Part shown: piece by piece, positions 1 through 5,847 of the stretch | Layout of the letters: every line of letters starts with the position of its first letter | Numbering within the stretch: the first letter of the stretch is position 1 | Assembly: GCA_030593645.1 (NCBI GenBank) | Contig: JAUVGT010000304.1 | Coordinates: 1 to 6,075 of the forward strand | Source: Deltaproteobacteria bacterium | GTDB lineage: Bacteria > Desulfobacterota > Desulfobacteria > Desulfobacterales > JAUVGT01 | Direction of reading: 5' to 3' | Length of the DNA: 6,075 nucleotides | Position numbers and translations under genes: made by a program | Notes under the pieces: model-generated | Databases searched by the model: none | Told to the model about the DNA's origin: nothing | The model's input: the letters and a program-made list of their open reading frames with translations, nothing else

Positions 1-372
1 GTCCGGTGATATGGTTTCGGCTACAAAACAGGCCACAAGTCCAAAACTCCGTGCCGCGTTATAATCATCTTCATAAGTTGCTTTTTTCAGCATTTTACCC
101 AGGTTTTTATAATGAAGTCTTGCAAAACGGGGGATACAGTCCTGGTCATTGACGCTTACCAGGTTTCTGTTTCTATCAATAAAGTGTAACCCATCATGTA
201 CTTCCTGGAAATTTTTGATCAAATAATCCCTTAATGGTTTCGGGCTTAGATAGATAGCGTCTTTTAAAATCTGGCAGCGTGTATCCCGTTTAAATGCCAT
301 AGAAATGTCTGGCAGGACTATCAGAACATAAATAATTAAAAGAACAAACATCTGTAACACTCTTTTGAACAT
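1..372 (-). CDS. Secreted hypothetical protein, N-terminal part (cut by window edge)
   Basis: This is the first 124 codons of an open frame that runs off the left edge. Start is ATG at 372-370, preceded by AAGGGAG (384-378) at 5-base spacing. The N-terminus is a signal peptide: basic MFKR, a hydrophobic run at residues 5-21, and a likely signal peptidase I site SMA|F after residue 26. The mature part begins FKRDTRCQILKDAIYLSP and reaches GLVACFVAETISP at 111-123. The layout (helix ending in a proline turn, then G-x-x-x-x-x-x-x-[DE]-x-x-x-P) faintly resembles zinc-dependent phospholipase C / S1-P1 nuclease proteins, in which the second motif reads roughly G-x-x-x-H-x-x-x-D. Here Cys and Glu occupy the His and Asp places, so metal binding is doubtful. 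A weak 5-bp stem (370-374 with 387-391) would put the ribosome site in its loop. The coding call is solid; the family is a guess. Confidence 0.8.
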   Translation of the reverse strand, partial: MFKRVLQMFVLLIIYVLIVLPDISMAFKRDTRCQILKDAIYLSPKPLRDYLIKNFQEVHDGLHFIDRNRNLVSVNDQDCIPRFARLHYKNLGKMLKKATYEDDYNAARSFGLVACFVAETISPD

Positions 373-478
373 GTTTACTCCCTTGTACATGTATTTCAAT
401 CACTCATATAGTTCTATTTTTTTGTATGGATTACAGCGGTTAATTAACAGCGCGTGAAAAATAAATGACAGTATTGTA

Positions 479-604
479 TCATGTTTTCTCTTGAAAGTCC
501 AGATGGGCGGGTTCTAATAATCCTGTGATATGATCTATTTTTGCCAGGGAGCTTGCTTTTAGTGTAACTATAAAATCGTTTTCTGGGGTCAGTCGCAAAT
601 CCGA
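479..604 (-). pseudogene. Possible truncated C-terminal gene fragment (41 residues)
   Basis: One minus-strand frame is open from just after a TAA (607-605) to a TGA (481-479). It encodes SDLRLTPENDFIVTLKAS, continues with a balanced, protein-like composition, and ends HLDFQEKT. It has no ATG start and no ribosome binding site. It begins next to a relic of the palindromic element's terminus (605-619), which would fit a gene cut off by insertion or recombination. I do not recognise a family. The fragment is short enough to be chance. Confidence 0.2.
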
Positions 605-619
605 TTATACAAGACCGTC
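605..619. repeat. Possible relic of palindromic element terminus
   Basis: The sequence TTATACAAGACCGTC resembles the right end of the nearby palindrome (TTTTTACGGAACCGTC at 798-813), sharing the ACCGTC end and the TTA-AC spacing. It could be the surviving end of an older, mostly eroded copy. The match is short, so chance is possible. Confidence 0.3.
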
Positions 620-662
620 AGATTTGATCTTAAAAATTTTGTAAATTTCAGTTCTATTCTTT

Positions 663-685
663 GATGGTCTCGTAAAAAGTCCGAA
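663..685. repeat. Extra copy of palindromic element left terminus
   Basis: GATGGTCTCGTAAAAAGTCC starts 26 bases before the left arm of the full palindrome and repeats it in the same orientation (GACGGTTTCGTAAAGAGTTC at 689-708). In its core it matches the complement of the right arm (792-813) better than the adjacent left arm does: CGTAAAAAGTCC is identical. This suggests nested or tandem insertion of two element copies, with only the outer end of one remaining. Confidence 0.5.
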
Positions 686-688
686 TTA

Positions 689-813
689 GACGGTTTCGTA
701 AAGAGTTCAAATTCAAGGCGTGCAAATTTCGTAATCATGAAGCGTACTTATAGTACGTTGCATGATTGCGAAATACAGCACAACGCAGAAGTTGGACTTT
801 TTACGGAACCGTC
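689..813. repeat. 125-bp imperfect palindromic (REP/MITE-like) element
   Basis: The outer arms 689-710 and 792-813 are inverted repeats that agree at 19 of 22 positions. Inner arms 728-747 and 753-772 agree at 17 of 20 around a 5-base loop (748-752), and the sequence between them is partly complementary, so the whole unit folds into one long hairpin. It has no coding capacity. Similar units with GACGGT-TCGTAAAAAGTCC ends are, from memory, scattered in Desulfobacteraceae genomes and behave like non-autonomous mobile or REP-type repeats. It lies immediately after the permease gene, shares bases with its stop codon, and probably forms the 3' end hairpin of the operon mRNA. No transposase is present in the window. 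Confidence 0.75.
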
Positions 814-1780
814 ATTCTTTGGCCTTGGAATAGGAATCAAAACCCACAACAGCTAATATAATTGCTCCTTTAATAATGTATTGAATATATACCTGAACAC
901 CTAGAAGGTTGAACATATTTCCGAGAATATTCAGTAATAAAACTCCGATTAATGTGCCGATCACGCTCCCTTCTCCCCCGGATACACTGGTACCGCCAAT
1001 GACGGTTGCGGCGATCGCGTCCATTTCATAATTCACACCCGCGAGCGGGGTGGCGGAGTTAAGCCTGGAAGCATATATAATTCCGCTCATGGCGGCCATT
1101 AAGCCGCCGATGACAAATGTCATGATATGATAAAAATTAACCGGGACACCTGATAATCTTGTGGCTTCTTTGTTTCCACCCACTGCGCATGAATACCGTC
1201 CGAGTTTTGTTTTACTTAAAACAAACTGCCAGAAAATAACCATCACAAAAAGTATAATCACAGGAAACGGAATCGGACCAATATATCCGGACCCGATAAA
1301 TTTAAAATCAGGATTTTTACCAATGATTGAATACCCGCCGGTATAAAGATAGGTTATGCCTCTTAAAATCGTCATGGTGCCGAGTGTCGTGATAATCGCG
1401 ACAATTTTTATTTTGGCCGTTAAAAAACCGTTTATAAATCCCACAAAAGCACCCATGGCCAGAACGACAAAAATGGCAATGTACCACGGCATGTAATTCT
1501 GGAGCCCCAGGCACATGGCTGCGGCAAGGGCAAGGAGTGAACCAACACAGATGTCAAACCCCCCGCTGATGATAACAAATGTGGTTCCGATTGCCATTAC
1601 ACCGATAATGGAGCTTTGGCGTAATATATTCATGATATTTCTTTCGGTTAAAAAGTTCGGGGTGGTGATTGAAATAATAATACTGATGATAATTAAGGCA
1701 ATCATGATCCCGTATTTTTTTAATGTGAACCCTTTTCTTTTTTCCCATATATTATCAAGCATGTCTTTAACGTTCTTCAT
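812..1780 (-). CDS. ABC sugar transporter permease, RbsC/BPD_transp_2 family
   Basis: This is an inner-membrane channel subunit of a ribose-type (CUT2) importer, expected to work as a dimer with the ATPase encoded upstream. The 322-residue length is normal for RbsC-like proteins. A short basic N-terminus is followed by about eight to ten hydrophobic segments, the first near residues 24-40. Family motifs are clear: ISGGFDICVGS at 71-81, GGNKEATRLSGV at 201-212 (the cytoplasmic coupling loop contacting the ATPase), and MDAIAATVIGGTSVSGGEGS at 253-272. The ATG at 1780 overlaps the ATPase TGA by one base (TGATG); a TTG one codon earlier (1783) is an alternative. GGAGGG lies nine bases before the ATG and six before the TTG. 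The stop codon TGA (814-812) takes two bases from the adjoining palindromic element. Substrate cannot be read from the permease. Family assignment is secure. Confidence 0.95.
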   Translation of the reverse strand: MKNVKDMLDNIWEKRKGFTLKKYGIMIALIIISIIISITTPNFLTERNIMNILRQSSIIGVMAIGTTFVIISGGFDICVGSLLALAAAMCLGLQNYMPWYIAIFVVLAMGAFVGFINGFLTAKIKIVAIITTLGTMTILRGITYLYTGGYSIIGKNPDFKFIGSGYIGPIPFPVIILFVMVIFWQFVLSKTKLGRYSCAVGGNKEATRLSGVPVNFYHIMTFVIGGLMAAMSGIIYASRLNSATPLAGVNYEMDAIAATVIGGTSVSGGEGSVIGTLIGVLLLNILGNMFNLLGVQVYIQYIIKGAIILAVVGFDSYSKAKE

Positions 1781-3282
1781 CAATTATTTCCCTCCAAAAG
1801 CGCGCGTATAATTTCTTCCTGAGTCACACCCCGTGTGTATTCAGAATGGATTTTTCCTTTTTTCATGACAAGTATCTTGTCCGATACCTTAACAATTTCA
1901 GGTATTTCAGACGAAATAAAAATGATGCAGGTTCCATTATCAGCCAGTTCGCGCATTATATTATAGACTTCCGATTTTGATCCCACATCAATACCCCTGG
2001 TCGGTTCATCCATTATTAAAATTTCAGGATCAGCAACGAGCCATTTACCGATAACCAGCTTCTGCTGGTTGCCGCCGCTTAAATATTTTACAATCTGGCA
2101 GGAATCGGTAATTTTTATATTCAGTCTTCTCACCATTTCTGATGTTTTTTTCAGTTCATTTTTTTTTGACACGATCATGTTTTTTGTGAATTTATCGAGG
2201 GCGGAAAGTGTGATGTTCTTATAGACTTCATGTTCAAGCAGGAGCCCAAAATTTTTTCTGTCTTCCTGAAGCATACCGATTCCTTTTCGAACTGCGATTT
2301 CAGGAGAATGAATTCGGCACAACGTTTCATTTATATAAATGGCCCCGGAATCCGGTCTGGTCGCTCCGAAGATCAAGCCGGCCAGTTCTGTTTTACCGGA
2401 GCCGATTACACCTGTAATTCCGATTATTTCATTTTGATAACCGTTAAATGAGACATCGTTGATCACGTTTTTCTGAAACAGATTTTCTATCCTAATCACA
2501 GGCGGGTTGTGATTTGCGGGTTGTTTTGATGGAGTAACTTCAATTACTTCCTGACCGATCATCATTTTAATGATATCGTTCTGGTTGACATCGGCGGTGC
2601 TGACACTGTCAATTTTTTTTCCATCCCTTAAGACAGTCAGATTGTCACAGATTTTAAATACTTCATCAAGATAATGCGTAATATAGAGTATGGTGATATT
2701 GTTTTTTTTCAGATCCTTAATGATACTGAATAATCTCTCTATTTCGTTTTCAGCCAGAGAATCGGTGGGTTCATCCATGATGATAAATAAGGCGTTATGA
2801 ACCATAGCTTTCAGGATCTCCACCATTTTTTGTTCGGCCACATTCAGGTACCGTGCTTTGAGGTTGGGTGGGAGATCAAAATTTAGTTTTGAGCAGATTT
2901 CATTGAATTTTTCCAATATTTTCTTATCATCAAGAATATTGAAAATCGATTTTGAGTATTCAATTCCGAGAAAAACATTTTGAATGACTGTCAATGGTGG
3001 AATCAGACTTGTTTCCTGATGAATGATGCTGATTCCATGATTAAATGCGTCTTTCGGGGAATTAAAATGACAGGCCTTTCCATTAATTCCAATATCTCCT
3101 TCATCCCTTTTGTAAACGCCGGAAATAATCTTAACCAAAGTCGATTTTCCGGCCCCGTTTTCCCCCAGAAGCGCGTGTGCTTCTCCACGTTTCAATTCAA
3201 GGTTGATTTTATCCAGGGCTTTTACACCCGGGAACGATTTTGAAACATGTTTAATGGTTAATATTGTGTCTGAATGCGTCAT
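1780..3282 (-). CDS. ABC sugar transporter ATP-binding protein, two ATPase domains (RbsA/MglA type)
   Basis: This is the cytoplasmic energy-coupling subunit, 500 residues, the usual length for RbsA/MglA proteins with two fused nucleotide-binding domains. Domain 1 has Walker A GENGAGKST at 40-48, Q-loop Q89, a degenerate signature LNVAEQ at 146-151, Walker B FIIMDEPTD at 166-174 and H-loop H203. Domain 2 has Walker A GVIGSGKT at 291-298, signature LSGGNQQ at 401-407, Walker B ILIMDEPTRG at 421-430, and SSE in place of the H-loop His (457-459). That Ser is normal for this family. Most relatives have Arg where this second Walker A has Lys. I chose the ATG at 3282 because the next residues match the family N-terminus; an in-frame ATG at 3324 would overlap the hydrolase-like gene by 38 bases. 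Neither start has a good Shine-Dalgarno, so translation is probably coupled to the upstream gene, whose stop is four bases away. Confidence 0.95.
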   Translation of the reverse strand: MTHSDTILTIKHVSKSFPGVKALDKINLELKRGEAHALLGENGAGKSTLVKIISGVYKRDEGDIGINGKACHFNSPKDAFNHGISIIHQETSLIPPLTVIQNVFLGIEYSKSIFNILDDKKILEKFNEICSKLNFDLPPNLKARYLNVAEQKMVEILKAMVHNALFIIMDEPTDSLAENEIERLFSIIKDLKKNNITILYITHYLDEVFKICDNLTVLRDGKKIDSVSTADVNQNDIIKMMIGQEVIEVTPSKQPANHNPPVIRIENLFQKNVINDVSFNGYQNEIIGITGVIGSGKTELAGLIFGATRPDSGAIYINETLCRIHSPEIAVRKGIGMLQEDRKNFGLLLEHEVYKNITLSALDKFTKNMIVSKKNELKKTSEMVRRLNIKITDSCQIVKYLSGGNQQKLVIGKWLVADPEILIMDEPTRGIDVGSKSEVYNIMRELADNGTCIIFISSEIPEIVKVSDKILVMKKGKIHSEYTRGVTQEEIIRALLEGNN

Positions 3283-3286
3283 ATGT

Positions 3287-4549
3287 TTAATTAAAATATT
3301 TTCCCATGAATTCAAGATTTTCATCCGGGATGTAGAGCAGGTTCCAGGACGCCATTAAACCATCGACCCGGCCAGCGATATACTGGAAGTATTTATCGAG
3401 TATAGACTCTGATATTTCTATATTAAATTCTTTATTCTTAATCGCCTCAATACCCGGGTAGATTTCGATATGGGGTTCAATATTAAGATCATTAATCCTT
3501 TTCAATTCGATTCCAAGGGTTTCCTCAGGAAGCCCTTGGTTTAACAGGTTATTTCCCATATCGATTGGCAAGGGCCAGCCTGTGATGTTTTGTAAAATTG
3601 TATGTATCTGCTGTTTTTCCAGTTCCGGCCTCAACGTCTCAAAAGCATCAGCCAGGCAAACGATTTCCAAGGGGAAGGCTGCCGGTCCGATGCCGCGGCA
3701 ATAGGTCATCGGTTTTATCCAGTCACATAATGAACTTAGAAGTCTGTAATTTTGAGATACCACCGGAGCCAGTGTAATCGAATAGAGGTCGAGACCGACC
3801 TTAAGCCCCAGACTGCGTGCGTAGTTACTGAATTGACTGACGACATTAAAAACGCTGTTCTGCTTAAATTTAAAAAATTCCTTCAGCTCCGAATGGTCCC
3901 AAATCGATGACGGGTTATCGAATGCTGTTAATTGTTTAATATCACAATCCTTGAGTCGGTTTAGAAACCCGGTGAATATTTTCTTATACACATTCAGATT
4001 AAAATTATATTCAATGAAAAATCTTCTTTGGCAATGATCACAAAAGCATGTAAACAGTGATTCGAAACCATTTACAAATGATGGGTAGCGTATCCTGTCT
4101 AACATGACACCGTCAGGCTTGATATCGTTTAATCGCTTGATGTATATTTTAAATATGTGATCGATTGCATCGTGATTGTTTGGACAGGTAAAAAGAAAAT
4201 TTTCATCTCCTTTTCCCAGCACTTTCCATCTGCCGGTTTTACCAGACCCCCTGCGGCCGCTGCTTGTCAGAACTAGATCATTGACATCCGGCTGGTAAGT
4301 CGGTACATCCGCCAAAACCGGAAACCATAAATAGGGTATGATGTCGTTTTCTCGGCAGGTTGCGGTTATATCTTTTGACAACCCGGTGTTTACACTCCAG
4401 ATCATCAAACGTGATAAACCGGTTTTTTCTTTAGCTGTGATGATTTTCTTCTTAATATCATCAAAAGAAAACGAACGCTCCTCGTTTTGTCCGATATATA
4501 TTTGTGTGTTAATCGAATATGGACTCATAAAAAATAGTGATGCAGCCAT
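3287..4549 (-). CDS. Glycoside-hydrolase-like TIM-barrel protein
   Basis: This 420-residue protein is likely a cytoplasmic enzyme acting on a carbohydrate, sitting between the binding-protein and ATPase genes. Barrel-like landmarks appear in order: QIYIGQ (16-21, strand 1), LMIWSVNTG (48-56), IIPYLWFPVL (70-79), PDGVMLDRIRYPS (145-157), GLKVGLDLYS (248-257), DWIKPMTY (276-283) and PHIEIYPG (359-366). D151 and E362, at the ends of strands, are the best catalytic candidates. The CFCDHCQRRF stretch (168-177), just after the D151 strand, resembles the cysteine motif of GHL/GH42-like uncharacterised glycosidases. No signal peptide is evident, although the first residues (MAASLFF) are mildly hydrophobic. 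Start ATG at 4549 lies three bases from a hairpin and has no Shine-Dalgarno; ATG at 4528 (residue 8) is possible. The exact family and the reaction are unknown. The glycosidase idea rests on fold-like motifs and operon context. Confidence 0.85.
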   Translation of the reverse strand: MAASLFFMSPYSINTQIYIGQNEERSFSFDDIKKKIITAKEKTGLSRLMIWSVNTGLSKDITATCRENDIIPYLWFPVLADVPTYQPDVNDLVLTSSGRRGSGKTGRWKVLGKGDENFLFTCPNNHDAIDHIFKIYIKRLNDIKPDGVMLDRIRYPSFVNGFESLFTCFCDHCQRRFFIEYNFNLNVYKKIFTGFLNRLKDCDIKQLTAFDNPSSIWDHSELKEFFKFKQNSVFNVVSQFSNYARSLGLKVGLDLYSITLAPVVSQNYRLLSSLCDWIKPMTYCRGIGPAAFPLEIVCLADAFETLRPELEKQQIHTILQNITGWPLPIDMGNNLLNQGLPEETLGIELKRINDLNIEPHIEIYPGIEAIKNKEFNIEISESILDKYFQYIAGRVDGLMASWNLLYIPDENLEFMGKYFN

Positions 4550-4552
4550 GGA

Positions 4553-4592
4553 TAATGGAATACCGGAATGAATCAGTTCCGATACTCCATTA
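4553..4592 (-). promoter_or_regulatory. Intercistronic mRNA hairpin after binding-protein gene
   Basis: Arms 4577-4592 and 4553-4568 form a 16-bp stem with an 8-base loop in the minus-strand transcript. Its two non-Watson-Crick positions are G-U pairs in that RNA but would be A-C mismatches in plus-strand RNA, which supports a role in the operon mRNA. It begins 10 bases after the binding-protein stop and ends 3 bases before the hydrolase-like ATG. No U-run follows, so it is not a standard terminator. It may stabilise the upstream message and damp downstream translation, giving an excess of binding protein over the other subunits. Confidence 0.75.
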
Positions 4593-4602
4593 CGTCACCT
4601 AA

Positions 4603-5550
4603 TCAGAACATCGGTTTGACCTTGTCTACATTGTCTTTGGATACTATGGTTACGTCTGCTTCGATAAATACAGGTATTTTTTCACCTTTTAAAAGTTTGG
4701 ATGCGGCTTCAACAACTTCAAAGCCGACACCTTCAACGGAGTATGAGGACGTCATGTCCACTTTACCCTGTTTGATGAAAGGTACTAATTCCCTGGAAAA
4801 TTCAAGGCTCGTAATAAATACCTTTTTATTATATTTTGCCTCTTCCAGGGCCTGGGCCGCGGCTGAAGCGGCAGCATGCCAGTGCGTGGTTACGAGGTCA
4901 ACTGATTTACCGGTTTGCAAAAATGCTTCCATTGCCGCCAGTGAACCTTCTTTTGTCCAGGCCGGTATGCCCTGGCTGTAGACAATTTTCCAGTATTTAT
5001 GGCGTTTGACAACCGATTTAAATCCCTGGGTCCGCATCCTCTGAGCCGGGGTTCCCGGTGCGCCTTCAATCAGTACGATATTGGCCGATTTGTTTCCAAG
5101 AAGCTGTTCGGCCATTTTTCCCAAAAGTCGACCGAGCTTGATTTCATTTGTTCCGATAAATGAAACCACGCCATCAAGTTTACCGTCCGGGTTTGGTCCT
5201 AAAACATTTGTAAATGTAATCAAAGGAATTTTCGCCTCTTTACAAACATCGACAGCGGGCATCAGTGCTTCATTATCCGCGGCACATAACAGGATGACAT
5301 CCACACCCTTTGCAGCAAAATTTTCAACTTGCGCCAGCTGTTTACCCGCATCCCATTCCGCGTCAGCGTAAATCAGCTTCAATCCGAATTGCTTTGCGGC
5401 TTTGTCCATCCCGACTTTTTGTGATTTAAAAAATTCCACGGTTCCGGGAAAACACACGGCAGCTTCCGGTTTTTTTTTCGCTCCTGGAGAAACAAGCGGA
5501 AGACTGATTAAAAATACAACGGCCATTAATAAAATAATAAATCGTTTCAT
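4603..5550 (-). CDS. ABC transporter periplasmic sugar-binding protein, RbsB-like (Peripla_BP_4)
   Basis: This 315-residue exported binding protein is the first gene of the operon and delivers ligand to the permease. The signal peptide is MKR followed by a hydrophobic run at 4-20, with a likely cleavage at SPG|A or PGA|K (residues 23-24). There is no lipobox cysteine, so it should be soluble in the periplasm. Two Rossmann-like lobes of the type I fold are visible: VGMDKAAKQFG (46-56), GVDVILLCAADNEAL (82-96), IPLITFTNV (108-116), then NIVLIEGAPGTPAQRMRTQGF (start 157) and GVGFEVVEAASKLLKG (274-289). The arginine region at 171-173 matches the sugar-contacting Arg of RbsB. The usual N-D before the second lobe helix is THWH (222-225), and the usual G-x-D is SLEF (248-251). 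The ligand is therefore probably not ribose. ATG at 5550 is chosen over one at 5598 because of its ribosome site and signal peptide. Confidence 0.93.
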   Translation of the reverse strand: MKRFIILLMAVVFLISLPLVSPGAKKKPEAAVCFPGTVEFFKSQKVGMDKAAKQFGLKLIYADAEWDAGKQLAQVENFAAKGVDVILLCAADNEALMPAVDVCKEAKIPLITFTNVLGPNPDGKLDGVVSFIGTNEIKLGRLLGKMAEQLLGNKSANIVLIEGAPGTPAQRMRTQGFKSVVKRHKYWKIVYSQGIPAWTKEGSLAAMEAFLQTGKSVDLVTTHWHAAASAAAQALEEAKYNKKVFITSLEFSRELVPFIKQGKVDMTSSYSVEGVGFEVVEAASKLLKGEKIPVFIEADVTIVSKDNVDKVKPMF

Positions 5551-5554
5551 GACT

Positions 5555-5562
5555 CCTCCTTT
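5555..5562 (-). promoter_or_regulatory. Strong ribosome binding site of binding-protein gene
   Basis: AAAGGAGG ends four bases before the ATG at 5550 (AGTC between). It is the best Shine-Dalgarno in the window and decides the start. The contrast with the missing sites of the next two genes fits high binding-protein synthesis. Confidence 0.85.
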
Positions 5563-5630
5563 TAGTCCTTGACTGATCATATCAGAATTAAAATACATCT
5601 GATCTATTTATTGCTCCGACCCGTTTTATC

Positions 5631-5647
5631 AGCAACAAATGTGCCAG
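5631..5647 (-). promoter_or_regulatory. Sigma-54 (-24/-12) promoter of the transporter operon
   Basis: The minus strand reads CTGGCACATTTGTTGCT. This matches the RpoN consensus TGGCAC-N5-TTGC[AT] at every fixed core position, with correct spacing between the -24 GG and the -12 GC. Transcription should begin near 5620, giving a leader of about 70 bases before the ATG at 5550. It points the right way, in the only intergenic region available to drive the operon. A weak sigma-70-like pair (TTGCTG, 17 bases, AATAAA) overlaps it but is much poorer. Confidence 0.8.
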
Positions 5648-5751
5648 TTTTTTCTCAGTAAAAAGACCATGGGGTAATTTATAAATCAGTGCCCTGTTTA
5701 AGAGGCCCGGGCTTTTTGTTTCAATAACGATACCTGAATTGATCCTGCCCG

Positions 5752-5780
5752 CAATATACATTGTGCAACAGGTGTAACAA
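5752..5780. promoter_or_regulatory. Candidate activator (enhancer) binding dyads
   Basis: Two adjoining dyads lie about 105-150 bases upstream of the sigma-54 promoter: CAAT-N4-ATTG at 5752-5763, and TTGT-N3-AC-N2-GT-N3-ACAA at 5761-5780 (same reading on either strand by symmetry). This is the usual distance for binding of an NtrC-type activator. No known consensus is matched, and AT-rich DNA yields such dyads by chance. Confidence 0.3.
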
Positions 5781-5788
5781 TCAGGGGG

Positions 5789-5814
5789 AAAAACGTGCAA
5801 TGGGTTGCACGTTT
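5789..5814 (-). terminator. Rho-independent terminator of the histidine kinase gene
   Basis: A perfect 10-bp stem (5805-5814 with 5791-5800) has a 4-base loop CCCA in the minus-strand RNA and ends in five U residues (5793-5789). It starts 33 bases after the kinase stop codon. It separates kinase transcription from the transporter operon, which therefore needs its own promoter. Confidence 0.75.
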
Positions 5815-5847
5815 GGATGACAACATCATAGATGTTTTCATTGTTAT

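Larger units (their letters stand above)
373..811. other. Intergenic region with palindromic element and decayed sequence
   Basis: This is the 439-base gap between the end of the transporter operon and the secreted-protein gene. About 125 bases at the operon side are the palindromic element described separately, preceded by partial copies of its terminus. The middle (479-604) holds a short coding-like minus-strand frame. The remainder, 373-478, is AT-rich and should contain the promoter of the secreted-protein gene, but I could not pick out a convincing -35/-10 pair or a sigma-54 site. No RNA gene is recognisable. Confidence 0.6.

Noticed and set aside
4568..4981. 137-residue plus-strand open frame
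   Set aside because: It lies antisense to the binding-protein gene, whose signal peptide and family motifs are clear. Its composition (rich in Ser, Thr and Ala) is that of a reverse-strand shadow.
5551..5598. Upstream ATG at 5598 as start of the binding protein
   Set aside because: It would add 16 residues before the signal peptide and lacks a ribosome site; ATG at 5550 has AAAGGAGG directly upstream.
5581..5603. Small hairpin (ATCAGA / TCTGAT) in the operon leader
   Set aside because: Six A-T-rich pairs with an 11-base loop are too weak to claim, and no riboswitch-like conserved core is visible.
5691..5717. Plus-strand terminator-like sequence: GCCC, then GCCCGGGC followed by five T
   Set aside because: The stem is only four pairs and there is no plus-strand gene upstream to terminate.
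5588..5800. 70-residue minus-strand open frame between kinase and binding-protein genes
   Set aside because: It begins with TTG inside the stem of the kinase terminator, has no ribosome site, and contains the sigma-54 promoter. Its sequence suggests no family, and regulatory DNA explains the region better.
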